Below, one piece after another: positions 42,581-52,032 of a DNA stretch of 64,000 nt (position 1 is its first letter; each line of letters starts with the position of its first letter). The translations under genes were made by a program, and so were the position numbers. Below the pieces are notes generated by a model. It ran no database searches. It had not been told where the DNA came from and worked only from the letters and a program-made list of their open reading frames with translations. Origin of the DNA: CALMEH01 sp031409875 (lineage in GTDB: Bacteria > Acidobacteriota > Blastocatellia > Pyrinomonadales > Pyrinomonadaceae); NCBI GenBank assembly GCA_031409875.1, contig JANNYB010000083.1, positions 1 to 64,000 of the forward strand, in the 5' to 3' direction.

Positions 42581-43108
42581 TTAAGCCGCTAATTTCAATT
42601 CCATTTGCTCACCCGATTTTTCTTGACGTTTCGCTTCCATTGATTTGACGTTATCAACGAGCGGACGGCTGAGTTTATTAACCAACCAAAGCCGATAAAC
42701 TTCGGCTTCTTCGAGTTTGCTTGTCCAACGTGCGCGGTCGAGCATTGTCAGAGCCATTTCGAGCGCGTGATGCTGTCCGGCGCGGTCTTGCTGACGTTCA
42801 AAGTAACGATAACTCTGTTCGAGATTTTGCACGCTTCGGCGCGATGTTTCGACATCTTTAAATCCTAATTTTCCGCGAAAATGACGCGAATAAACATTCA
42901 TCGGATAATTCGTTGAAGTGTATAAATCGAAATAGTTATCAATCAATCCGGCTTGATGCAAAACCGAACCGACATAGCTCGGTTTCGCGCCCGAAATTGC
43001 CGCGATTGATTCGATTTCCGTCGTGCCGTTTTCAAACAACGAAAGAATCATTTTCTTCTTGCTCTGCACCGCTTCTTTTTGATTAAATTCTAAAACTTTT
43101 GTATTCAT
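42581..43108 (-). CDS. Conserved-looking HTH protein of unknown function
   Basis: A 175-residue protein with GAGGAGC as a good ribosome site 7 bp before the ATG. The N-terminal part (KMILSLFENGTTEIESIAAI, then SGAKPSYVGSVLHQAGLID) reads as a helix-turn-helix. The middle and C-terminal parts (QNLEQSYRYFERQQDRAGQH, AEVYRLWLVNKLSRPLV) are helical and charged. It is probably a DNA-binding or regulatory protein. No named family was recognised. Transcription seems independent, since the 318-bp gap upstream of it (43109-43426) holds its leader and a large palindrome. Confidence 0.6.
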   Translation of the reverse strand: MNTKVLEFNQKEAVQSKKKMILSLFENGTTEIESIAAISGAKPSYVGSVLHQAGLIDNYFDLYTSTNYPMNVYSRHFRGKLGFKDVETSRRSVQNLEQSYRYFERQQDRAGQHHALEMALTMLDRARWTSKLEEAEVYRLWLVNKLSRPLVDNVKSMEAKRQEKSGEQMELKLAA

Positions 43109-43292
43109 TTTTTTGCTCCTCTTTCTTGATTGATTAGATGTGTCATCTATGAAACAAGTTGCAGTTTAAGATTAGCTTTTTTTACCATAAAAGTAAAGCA
43201 AAATGTGTTATTTTTCAATGATTTAGCTATCTCTTTTAGTTTCAGTTTTTATGTGTCGGAATTTAAAGAAAAAGGTAAGCAAGAGTGGATTT

Positions 43293-43437
43293 AAAAGTTT
43301 TGAGTCCCGCCTTCAGGCGGCAGAACGCTAGCGAAGCGTTGCGTTCTCCGGTTACATCAAAAGCAATTTTAAGTAACGTAAAACCGCTCCGCTTCGCTGG
43401 CGGTTTTTGCCGCCTAAAGGCGGGACTCAAAACTTTT
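43293..43437. repeat. Nested palindrome at the end of the WecG/TagA gene
   Basis: Arms of about 30 bp (43293-43322, AAAAGTTTTGAGTCCCGCC and on) mirror 43408-43437 with one or two mismatches, and each contains its own CCGCCT-AGGCGG hairpin. Inner hairpins include AACGCTAGCGAAGCGTT. The TGA of the glycosyltransferase lies inside the right arm. Confidence 0.75.
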
Positions 43438-44194
43438 TTAATCCGAGCAATTGCATCGCGCAAAGCCATAAAAAACGCGGATTCAAAATCAAATATCTGC
43501 GCCATAAACGCTTCGGTTCTTGCGTCAGACGAAACAGCCATTCAAGCCCTAATTTGCCTAACCATTCGGGCGATTCTTTGACGTTTCCGGCGTAAAAATC
43601 GAACGACGCGCCGACTCCGAGCATTACGGATTGCAATTTTTCCTTGTGCGCCGACATCCAATTTTCCTGTTTTGGACAACCCAAGCCCATAAACAAAATA
43701 TCGGGTTTTGCCGCGTTGATTTCCGCCCTGATTTCAGCGTCTTCCGCTTCGGTCAAAGCGCGAAACGGCGGCGAAAAAGCGTAAGAAATTTTCAGATTCG
43801 GCAAATCTTTTTTCGTCCGCGATTGAATTGCGTCAATTACTTCTTGCTTGCCGCCGTAAAATCCGACGGACAAATCGTTCTTCGCGGCAAATTCGAGCAA
43901 ACTTATCATCAAATCGTTCGCACGAACGCGCGAAGCTGTCTTTTTGCCTTGAATTTTTTGCATCCAAACGAGCGGCATTCCGTCCGTAACAATCAAATCC
44001 GCGCCGTTCACTTTTTTGCCGAAATCTGCGTCATCGTAAGATTCCATAACCATATGCACGGTTGAAAAACAGACGTAGCCGCCGCGTTTTTCTTTGACCA
44101 ATTCGACGATTTTGGCGATTGCCGATGAATGCGTAACGACATCGGGAAAAAGACTGACGACGCGAACGCGGTTTGATTTTTCGATTTTTTCCAT
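43427..44194 (-). CDS. WecG/TagA/CpsF-family glycosyltransferase (GT26)
   Basis: A 255-residue protein from ATG 44194. The longer frame from 44275 would translate a REP-like element (KSEPLSGSERV), so it is rejected. Features are GGYVCFSTVHMVMESYDDAD, GADLIVTDGMPLVW, RVRANDLMISLLEFA, GFYGGKQEVIDAI, DILFMGLGCPKQENWM and GVGASFDFYAGNVKESPEWL, the full GT26 pattern. GT26 enzymes add ManNAc(A)-type sugars to polyprenyl-PP-GlcNAc, which fits the WecA-type initiating enzyme at 34089. Its stop codon is supplied by a palindrome. Confidence 0.9.
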   Translation of the reverse strand: MEKIEKSNRVRVVSLFPDVVTHSSAIAKIVELVKEKRGGYVCFSTVHMVMESYDDADFGKKVNGADLIVTDGMPLVWMQKIQGKKTASRVRANDLMISLLEFAAKNDLSVGFYGGKQEVIDAIQSRTKKDLPNLKISYAFSPPFRALTEAEDAEIRAEINAAKPDILFMGLGCPKQENWMSAHKEKLQSVMLGVGASFDFYAGNVKESPEWLGKLGLEWLFRLTQEPKRLWRRYLILNPRFLWLCAMQLLGLKKF

Positions 44195-44207
44195 CACGAA
44201 TTTTGAT

Positions 44208-44270
44208 GAGAACAAGGAGCAGTAGCGACTTGGCAAGATTACCCGTTCGCTACCGCTCAACGGTTCTGAT
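44208..44270. repeat. REP-like palindrome (GTCGCTACCGC family), copy 3
   Basis: GAGAACAAGGAGCAGTAGCG on the left mirrors TTCGCTACCGCTCAACGGTTC on the right, imperfectly. The right end overlaps the last codons (RTVER) of the upstream minus-strand glycosyltransferase. Confidence 0.7.
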
Positions 44271-45311
44271 TTCACGGTAAATGTTCTCTAATTTATTGAT
44301 ATAATCGGTCAAATTAAATTTTTCTTCGACGGTTTTTCGTGCATTGCGCCGAAGATTTTCAAAATCTTTTTTGCCCGAAAGAATAATTTTCAGTTTTTCA
44401 ACTAATTGCGAAATATTTTGCGGTTCGATTAAAAAGCCGTTGAAATCGTCTTTAACAACCGCGCCGATTGAAGCCATTTCGGAAACAACGACAATATTTC
44501 GCGCCGCCATTGCTTCGAGCATCGCCATCGGCAAACCTTCGCCGTAACGCGACGGAAGCAGAAAAATATCGCTTTCGGCAAGTTCTTTTTGCTTTGCTTT
44601 TCCCGCAATCACGCCGCCGAAATAAAATTTATCGCCGAGAATTTTGGTCATCTCGCCAACGAAAAAATCTTGTATTTCGCCTGCGCCAAACGCACGAAAA
44701 GTAAAATCGTAATTTTCGGATTTCAAAATTTTGATTGCTTCGATAATTTCGTTCAAGCCTTTCGATTCATTCAAGCGTCCGAGAAAAATCATCGAGTTTT
44801 TCTTCTTTTGCGCCGAAGAAAAATCTTCGACCGCGACGGCATTTTCCAAAACTTTGACATTCAATCCTTGCCAAAGATTTTCGATGATTTGCTTTTCCAA
44901 TTCGCTCAAAACGACAATCACATCGGATGAGCGCAACATTTTTTCGGCAGTTTTTTTGATTAAAGCATTTTCAAACTCACGCGCCATAAATTTGCCGCCG
45001 TGAATGTGCAAAAAAATCGAACAATTTGCGGCGCGGACAAGCGCAAAATCGCGCACGATTGAAAGCGGATTGAATGCCGTGTTAATGTGTGCAATGTCGA
45101 ATTTCCCGTCGTGTAATTCTTTGCGAAATTGACGCGGCAAATTAATTTGTCTGAAAATCCACGCGACGTTTTGACGTTCGCCGTCGCGTCTGCCCGCGCT
45201 GAAATGCGTATAATCGAAATTGCCGCGTTCGATGATTTGACGCACAACGGTTGAAATTCCGCTGACGTTTTCGGTTTCGTCAAGACTCGGCGCGGTGATT
45301 AGAATTTTCAT
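44250..45311 (-). CDS. GT4 glycosyltransferase
   Basis: A 353-residue GT-B enzyme. ENVSGISTVVRQIIERG is the acceptor-side loop, with GG replaced by SG. FDIAHINTAFNP and IFLHIHGGKFM follow, and the donor domain has MIFLGRLNESKGLNEIIEAI and PSRYGEGLPMAMLEAMAARN with E-x7-E. It presumably adds a sugar to the same lipid-linked glycan as its minus-strand partner downstream, from which it is separated by the REP-like element. Its last residues come from that element. Confidence 0.88.
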   Translation of the reverse strand: MKILITAPSLDETENVSGISTVVRQIIERGNFDYTHFSAGRRDGERQNVAWIFRQINLPRQFRKELHDGKFDIAHINTAFNPLSIVRDFALVRAANCSIFLHIHGGKFMAREFENALIKKTAEKMLRSSDVIVVLSELEKQIIENLWQGLNVKVLENAVAVEDFSSAQKKKNSMIFLGRLNESKGLNEIIEAIKILKSENYDFTFRAFGAGEIQDFFVGEMTKILGDKFYFGGVIAGKAKQKELAESDIFLLPSRYGEGLPMAMLEAMAARNIVVVSEMASIGAVVKDDFNGFLIEPQNISQLVEKLKIILSGKKDFENLRRNARKTVEEKFNLTDYINKLENIYREIRTVER

Positions 45312-45404
45312 CTGAAATCTTTTTGCCTTTCGGCAAACGAAAAGAATAACGCATCAGTCCGCTTTACGAAAGCAGGCTTTAGCTTACAAAATAAAGCAAG
45401 CAAA

Positions 45405-46961
<1,557 letters not shown>

Positions 46962-47036
46962 AAGTCAGAACAGGGAGCGGTAGCAACCTGCTTGGGCTAG
47001 ATTTGAGCAGGTCGCTACCGCTCCCTGTTCTGACAA
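46962..47036. repeat. REP-like palindrome (GTCGCTACCGC family), copy 4
   Basis: AAGTCAGAACAGGGAGCGGT on the left mirrors ACCGCTCCCTGTTCTGAC on the right almost perfectly over about 23 bp, with a second pair CCTGCT/AGCAGG inside. It fills the whole gap between the WbaP-type gene and prmC. Confidence 0.85.
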
Positions 47037-47039
47037 GAA

Positions 47040-47984
47040 ATGAATATTTCTGAAATTCTCAAAAAGGCGACTGAAATTTTGCGCGAAAATGGCGTTGCGG
47101 AAGCGCGGCGCGAGGCTAATTCTTTGCTTGCTTTTGCGCTTGGAAAAGACAGAACTTTTCTTATCGCGCATTCGGAATATGAACTTTCGGACGAAGAAAA
47201 ATTGAAATTTGAAAAACTTTTGAAACGTCGCGCAAAACGTGAACCGTTTCAGTATATTGTCGGCAAGCAGGAATTTTTCGGGCTTGATTTTATTGTTACG
47301 AAAGACGTTTTGATTCCGCGACCGGAAACCGAATTAATTGTCGAAAATGCTTTGCAGATTTTGCGCGAAAAAAAGAATCCGCGATTCTTGGAAGTCGGCG
47401 TTGGTTCGGGTTGTATTTCGATTTCGATTTTGTATGAAAACAGAACAGCAACGGCGATGGCGTTGGATATTTCCGAAAAGGCTTTACAAATTGCGAAAAA
47501 AAATGCCGAAAAGCATCAGGTTTCGGACAGATTGGAATTGAACATTTCAGATGTTTTTTCGGCGTTAAAGTCAGAACCGCCTGCGGTAGCGGGCGGGTTA
47601 AGTTCGGGTTTTAAGATTTCTATAAATGTTTTAAACGACAAAATTCAACCGCCCGCTACCGCAGGCGGTTCTGACTTGTTCGATTTAATCGTTTCAAATC
47701 CGCCGTATATTGATGAAAAAGATTTCGCGGATTTACAGCCCGAAGTGCGCGATTTTGAACCGGCATTTGCGTTGACCGATGGCGCAAACGGGTCTTCGAT
47801 TATCGAAAAAATCATCAAAGACGCGCCGCAGTTTTTAAAATCCGAAGGCTTTTTGCTAATCGAAATCGGTTTTAATCAATCAAACGAAGTCCGCGAAATG
47901 TGTTCGCCCGAAATTTGGCAATCAATCGAATTTCTTGCTGATTTACAAGGCATTCCGCGAACGCTAAAAGCAATGTTGAGATGA
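47040..47984 (+). CDS. prmC: Release factor glutamine methyltransferase with an in-frame palindromic insertion
   Basis: A 314-residue protein; PrmC is usually about 280. The N-terminal helical domain is followed by LIPRPETELIVENAL, the SAM motif FLEVGVGSGCISISI (116-130) and the catalytic NPPY (220-223), then GSSIIEKIIKDAP. PrmC methylates the GGQ glutamine of RF1 and RF2. Residues about 177-212 (KSEPPAVAGG...PPATAGGSDL) are absent from normal PrmC and are encoded by a 110-bp palindrome inserted in frame a few residues before NPPY. All catalytic motifs remain, so the protein may still work with an extra loop. Confidence 0.92.
   Translation: MNISEILKKATEILRENGVAEARREANSLLAFALGKDRTFLIAHSEYELSDEEKLKFEKLLKRRAKREPFQYIVGKQEFFGLDFIVTKDVLIPRPETELIVENALQILREKKNPRFLEVGVGSGCISISILYENRTATAMALDISEKALQIAKKNAEKHQVSDRLELNISDVFSALKSEPPAVAGGLSSGFKISINVLNDKIQPPATAGGSDLFDLIVSNPPYIDEKDFADLQPEVRDFEPAFALTDGANGSSIIEKIIKDAPQFLKSEGFLLIEIGFNQSNEVREMCSPEIWQSIEFLADLQGIPRTLKAMLR
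47568..47677 (+). repeat. Palindromic element inserted in frame within prmC
   Basis: The left arm at 47568-47599 (AAGTCAGAACCGCCTGCGGT and on) and right arm at 47647-47677 are complementary over about 31 bp, with a single extra G as the only difference. The end word AAGTCAGAAC and the GGTAGCGG core relate it to the REP-like copies at 46962 and 38496. Confidence 0.9.
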
Positions 47985-47987
47985 AAT

Positions 47988-48020
47988 TTACCTTTTACCT
48001 TTTACCTTTTACCTTTTTGC
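47988..48020 (+). repeat. Tandem TTTTACC heptamer
   Basis: Four near-perfect copies of a 7-bp TTTTACC word follow the prmC stop. No complementary arm was seen. A similar TTTTTAC run is at about 63373-63400. Confidence 0.7.
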
Positions 48021-48116
48021 TTCTCTTCTGGCGCGATTTTTGCTATATTTCATTTACGTCAAAAAAACGATTTGTTTTGATACATTTTCAGAATTAAATT
48101 TTAATGAGGTGAAATT

Positions 48117-48611
48117 ATGAGATACGAAGACGAAAGAGAAGAAGCGAGCGCAACAACAAAATTAACATATTTAATTATCGGCGGCGGAATCGGCGCGATT
48201 TTGGCGTTGCTTTTTGCACCGAAATCGGGCGAAGAATTGCGCGGCGATATTGCGGACGCAACACGCAAAGGCATTGAAAAAAGCAAGGAAGCGGCTTTGG
48301 TTGCCAAAGAACGCGCCGGCGAATATTACGAAGTCAGCCGCGAACGCGCGGGCGAATATTATCAAGCCGCACAAGATAAAGCAGGTGAATTAAAACACGC
48401 CGCGCAAGAAAAAGCGGGCGAAATCAAGGAACGCGCCGGAGAATTGACCGAAAAGGCGAAAGAAGCCGTAGCGAACACGAAAAATCCTTTTTCAGCCGCT
48501 ATTGAAGCCGGAAAAGAAGCCTACGTCGAAGAAAAACGTCGCAACGAATCGAAAGCAATCACCGAAGGTCGTCCGAGCTATCCGGTCGGCGATAAAGAAA
48601 GCGAAGGCTAA
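48117..48611 (+). CDS. YtxH-domain stress protein with LEA-like repeats
   Basis: A 164-residue protein. LTYLIIGGGIGAILALLFAP followed by KSGEELRGDI is the YtxH (gas-vesicle-like) membrane helix and loop. The rest is highly charged and built of about 11-residue repeats (KERAGEYYEVS, RERAGEYYQAA, QDKAGELKHAA, QEKAGEIKERA), the amphipathic pattern of LEA/apolipophorin-type proteins. It probably sits at the inner membrane and acts in general stress protection. The following DUF948-like gene is 13 bp away and is a common partner. Confidence 0.82.
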   Translation: MRYEDEREEASATTKLTYLIIGGGIGAILALLFAPKSGEELRGDIADATRKGIEKSKEAALVAKERAGEYYEVSRERAGEYYQAAQDKAGELKHAAQEKAGEIKERAGELTEKAKEAVANTKNPFSAAIEAGKEAYVEEKRRNESKAITEGRPSYPVGDKESEG

Positions 48612-48624
48612 GTAAAAAGTAAAA

Positions 48625-49164
48625 ATGGAAGCGAATAATCCGCAGTTTTGGATGATGATTGCGTCAATTGTCATTGCGATTTGTTTTATCGTGATGGCGA
48701 TTGCGCTGATGGTCATTGCGATAATTATTAAAAAAGTTGTTAATACGGTGAACCGTTTGGAAGAAAAAGTCGAGCCTTTAATTAAGCAAGTCAATGCGAT
48801 GAGCGTTCAAGGCAAAGAAATTTCCGTGCAGTTTAATGAAATTTCGGGCAATCTTTCGACCGCGACAAAGTATTTTTCGGAATCGGCAGGTTTGATTAAA
48901 GAAGAAGTTGCCGAAATCAAACAGCTTGTCGGAATGACGGCAATCGAGGCGAAAGATAAAGTTGCTTTAGTCAGCCGAACGATTGACCGGACGCAGTTGC
49001 AAGTCGTTTCGACAACGGATTTTATTCAAACCAAAGTCGTCGAACCGGCGCGTGAAATCGCCGCGATTATGGCTGGCGTGCGAAAAGGTTTGGAAGTTTT
49101 ATTTGCGCCCGCGCCGAAACGCATTGACCGCGCTTATACGGACGACGAACTTTTTATCGGATAA
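48625..49164 (+). CDS. DUF948-like membrane protein
   Basis: A 179-residue protein with one long N-terminal helix (IASIVIAICFIVMAIALMVI), then a coiled-coil (VVNTVNRLEEKVEPLIKQVN, KEISVQFNEISGNLSTA) as in DUF948 proteins. The middle part (VGMTAIEAKDKVALVSRTID) continues as helix, and LEVLFAPAPKR recalls the FAPxxG motif of YtxH proteins. Its function is not established. Coupling with the YtxH gene suggests a shared envelope or stress role. A terminator follows at 49205. Confidence 0.7.
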   Translation: MEANNPQFWMMIASIVIAICFIVMAIALMVIAIIIKKVVNTVNRLEEKVEPLIKQVNAMSVQGKEISVQFNEISGNLSTATKYFSESAGLIKEEVAEIKQLVGMTAIEAKDKVALVSRTIDRTQLQVVSTTDFIQTKVVEPAREIAAIMAGVRKGLEVLFAPAPKRIDRAYTDDELFIG

Positions 49165-49204
49165 TGCTTGGAGTCCACATTTTAGCGTGAACTTTCGATA
49201 CAAA

Positions 49205-49246
49205 AAAAGTAGGCTTAGGAAAATTTTCCCAAGCCTACTTTTATTT
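49205..49246. terminator. Bidirectional intrinsic terminator
   Basis: AAAAGTAGGCTTAGG (49205-49219) pairs with CCAAGCCTACTTTT (49229-49242) with one bulge and a short loop, and T-rich sequence follows on both strands. It separates the DUF948-like gene from the convergent Spy-like gene. A GGAGTCCAC word lies just upstream at 49170. Confidence 0.8.
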
Positions 49247-49259
49247 TACAAAAAAGAGT

Positions 49260-49787
49260 TTAGTTGTCTTTTTGTTCGGTGTTCGATTTTTGGCGATTTT
49301 GACGTTCTTGCTTGCGTTCTTGTTTGCGTTGTTCGCGTTCGGCTTGCATTTTGTCGTATTCGGCGCGTTGTTCTTGAGTTAAAACACCCAAAATTTGCTG
49401 TTTCACGCCTTCTTGTTTTTGCTTCATTTGCTCGCGGAAGTTTTTGAGTTTGGTTTCTTGGTCGGCGGTCAGCGTGCCGTTGCGTTTGGCTTGCATTAAA
49501 CCTTTAACTTCTTCCATTTCCGTTTGATTCGGGCGATTTGCGTCCATAATCGTGCGGATTTGTTCTTTTTGCGTATCGGTCAAATTTAATTTTTCAAGAC
49601 CGCGCATCATTCCGCCGCGATGACCTTTGCCGCCGTTGCGTTTCATACGTTTATCGCGTTTTTCTTGGTTGTTGACCGAATCTTGTTGTTGTGTGTTGTC
49701 GGTGTTTTGCGCCGAAACGAAAGTCGTGAATGTTACGACGGCAAATGCGGAAATAATTCCCGATAAGATTTTAGTTTTTAATGACAT
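49260..49787 (-). CDS. Spy/CpxP-like periplasmic protein with LTxxQ motifs
   Basis: A 175-residue exported protein with a signal peptide (SGIISAFAVVTFTTFVSAQ) and GAGG 7 bp before the ATG. LNLTDTQKEQIRTIMDAN and GVLTQEQRAEYDKMQAE are the two LTxxQ motifs of the Spy/CpxP family. The C-terminus is an extreme QRKQERKQERQNRQK tail and the N-terminus is rich in Gln, Gly and Arg. Spy-like proteins are ATP-independent periplasmic chaperones or metal/stress sensors. Helical, cradle-like folding is expected. Confidence 0.8.
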   Translation of the reverse strand: MSLKTKILSGIISAFAVVTFTTFVSAQNTDNTQQQDSVNNQEKRDKRMKRNGGKGHRGGMMRGLEKLNLTDTQKEQIRTIMDANRPNQTEMEEVKGLMQAKRNGTLTADQETKLKNFREQMKQKQEGVKQQILGVLTQEQRAEYDKMQAEREQRKQERKQERQNRQKSNTEQKDN

Positions 49788-49926
49788 AGTTTTACCTCAA
49801 ATAAAATTTAATTTTGTGTCGAGCTTTCGCTGTTCGTATCTTTTGACGCTGGAAGTTTTAATTTAGTCGAAGCATTTTTGTAAAGAGTTTGTAAAGAATT
49901 GTAAGCGCAAGAGTTTATAAGAAATA

Positions 49927-50020
49927 ATTATCCACAGATAAACACAGATGAACACAGATAGATTCAGGCTTTGATAGAATTTCATAAATCTGTGTTTATC
50001 TGTGTTTATCTGTGGATAAA
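49927..50020. repeat. DnaA-box-ended iteron hairpin D
   Basis: TTATCCACA at 49928-49936 and TGTGGATAA at 50011-50019 bound arms with three AGATAAACAC/AGATGAACAC words each. It occupies the middle of the 306-bp divergent gap between the Spy-like gene and dxs. The remainder (50021-50094) presumably holds the dxs promoter, though no clear boxes were found. Confidence 0.85.
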
Positions 50021-50094
50021 AAAAATGCTTTTACATTTAACATTTGCATTCTAAAGGGCTAAAATGCGAAATTTAGTATTAACGAATTGAAAAA

Positions 50095-52023
50095 ATGAGA
50101 TTTTTATCAGAAATAAATTCACCCGCCGATTTACGGCAATTAAAAATTGAAGATTTGCAGGAAGTTGCCGATGAAGTTCGGGCGTTTATGCTTGAAACTT
50201 GTTCGCGTGTCGGCGGACACACGGGCGCGAGTTTGGGCGCGGTCGAGCTTGCCGTGGCGATGCACTATGTTTTCGATACGCCGAACGATAAATTGGTTTG
50301 GGATGTCGGGCATCAGGCTTACGCGCACAAGATTTTGACCGGACGGCGCGATCAGCTTCATACGATTAAACAATATGGCGGTTTGTCGGGCTTTTTGAAA
50401 CGCGACGAATCCGAATATGACACTTTCGGTGCGGGACACGCTTCGACTTCGCTTTCAGCCGCGCTCGGAATGGCGATTGCGCGAGATACGAAAAAGGAAG
50501 ATTTTCACGTTTGCGCTCTGATTGGCGATTCTTCGCTCGCGGGCGGAATGGCGATGGAAGCGATAAATCAAGCCGGACATTTGAAATCGCGTTTGATTGT
50601 TTTGCTCAATGACAACGAAATGTCAATCGCTCCGGCAGTCGGCGGACTTGCAAGATATTTGAATCGCATCAAAGGCGCACAAAGTTATCAACATTTCAAA
50701 GAAGAAATCGGCGACGCGCTCGAAAGCGTTCCGGGTTTCGGCGAACGCCTCCGAAGTATGGCGAAATCCGTCAAAGATGCGATTGCGGCGGCGGTTTTGC
50801 CCGGAGCGTTGGTTAATGAACTCGGTTTTAAATATATCGGCTACGTTGACGGACACAATGTTCCGATGCTTGTTAAAGCTCTGGAAGAAGCGAAAAAAAT
50901 CGAAGGCGCACCTGTTATCGTTCACGCTTTGACGACGAAAGGCAAAGGTTTTCCGAATCCCGAAAAAAATTATTACGCCTATCACGCGACCGGACCGTTT
51001 GATTTGAAAACCGGACTTTCGCCGAAATCAAGCAAAGTTTCGCCGCCGTCTTACACCGAAGTTTTCGGTAAAACGATGTGCGAATTGATGAAAACGGACG
51101 AAAAAATCGTTGCGCTGACTGCCGCAATGCCGGACGGAACGGGAATTGATTACGTTTTGAAAGAATTCCCCGAACGCGCATTTGATGTCGGAATTGCCGA
51201 ACAACACGCGATAACTTTTTGCGCGGGAATGGCTTGCGAAGGTTTGAAACCTGTTGCGGCAATTTATTCGACGTTTCTGCAACGCGCTTTTGACCAAGTT
51301 GTTCACGACGTTTGCCAGCAAAATTTGAACGTAACTTTGGCAATGGATCGAGCCGGAATTGTCGGCGCAGACGGTCCGACGCATCACGGGCTTCAGGATA
51401 TTGCTTATCTTCGTTCATATCCGAATATAATTTTGGGCGCACCGAAAGATGAAGCCGAAATGCGCGATATGCTTTACACGATGATCGAACATCCCGCGCC
51501 CGCCGCAATGCGTTATCCGCGTGGAAACGGTGTCGGCGCAGATATTTCGCAACCGCCAAAGCTGATGGAAATCGGCAAAGCGGAAATCTTGCGACAGGGA
51601 AGCGAAGTGGCGATTTTGGCTTACGGTTCGATGGTTTCGCCCGCGATGCAAGCGGCTGAAAGTCTCGAAAAATCGGGAATTGATGCAACTGTTATAAACG
51701 CTCGATTCGTCAAACCACTTGACGCGGAATTAATTTTGGCAGTGGCGCAGACGAATCGTTTAATCGTAACAGTCGAAGAAGCGTATCTTGCGGGCGGATT
51801 CGGTTCTGCCGTGCTTGAGCTTTTGGAAGAAAACGGTTTGCAAGATAAAATAAAAGTTGTCCGAATGGGCGTTCCCGACAGAATTATTACGCACGGCGAC
51901 GCGAAATTACTTTTGGCGAAATACGGTTTGGACGCAGACGGCATCGAACAAAAAGTTAAAGAAACTATCGAAATTTTAGAAGAACGCCGCGTCGGAAAAA
52001 AGCGGTTGAAAATAGTGAGATAA
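50095..52023 (+). CDS. dxs: 1-deoxy-D-xylulose-5-phosphate synthase
   Basis: A 642-residue transketolase-like enzyme of full family length. Features are SRVGGHTGASLGAVELAVAM, VWDVGHQAYAHKILTGR, the TPP motif GDSSLAGGMAMEAIN with LNDNEMSI, VHALTTKGKGF, FDVGIAEQHAITFCAGMA in the pyrimidine domain with the catalytic Glu, and AGIVGADGPTHHG. It condenses pyruvate with glyceraldehyde-3-phosphate to open the MEP isoprenoid pathway. This pathway also yields the undecaprenyl phosphate used by the polysaccharide genes. The C-terminal Transketolase_C domain is complete. Confidence 0.97.
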   Translation: MRFLSEINSPADLRQLKIEDLQEVADEVRAFMLETCSRVGGHTGASLGAVELAVAMHYVFDTPNDKLVWDVGHQAYAHKILTGRRDQLHTIKQYGGLSGFLKRDESEYDTFGAGHASTSLSAALGMAIARDTKKEDFHVCALIGDSSLAGGMAMEAINQAGHLKSRLIVLLNDNEMSIAPAVGGLARYLNRIKGAQSYQHFKEEIGDALESVPGFGERLRSMAKSVKDAIAAAVLPGALVNELGFKYIGYVDGHNVPMLVKALEEAKKIEGAPVIVHALTTKGKGFPNPEKNYYAYHATGPFDLKTGLSPKSSKVSPPSYTEVFGKTMCELMKTDEKIVALTAAMPDGTGIDYVLKEFPERAFDVGIAEQHAITFCAGMACEGLKPVAAIYSTFLQRAFDQVVHDVCQQNLNVTLAMDRAGIVGADGPTHHGLQDIAYLRSYPNIILGAPKDEAEMRDMLYTMIEHPAPAAMRYPRGNGVGADISQPPKLMEIGKAEILRQGSEVAILAYGSMVSPAMQAAESLEKSGIDATVINARFVKPLDAELILAVAQTNRLIVTVEEAYLAGGFGSAVLELLEENGLQDKIKVVRMGVPDRIITHGDAKLLLAKYGLDADGIEQKVKETIEILEERRVGKKRLKIVR

Positions 52024-52032
52024 AAATTATTT

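Noticed and set aside
43263..43581. Small frames on both strands across the palindrome at 43.3-43.6 kb
   Set aside because: They mirror each other because of the inverted repeat and run into the WecG/TagA gene antisense.
44195..44275. N-terminal extension of the WecG/TagA protein
   Set aside because: The extra 27 residues are a translation of the REP-like element (KSEPLSGSERV).
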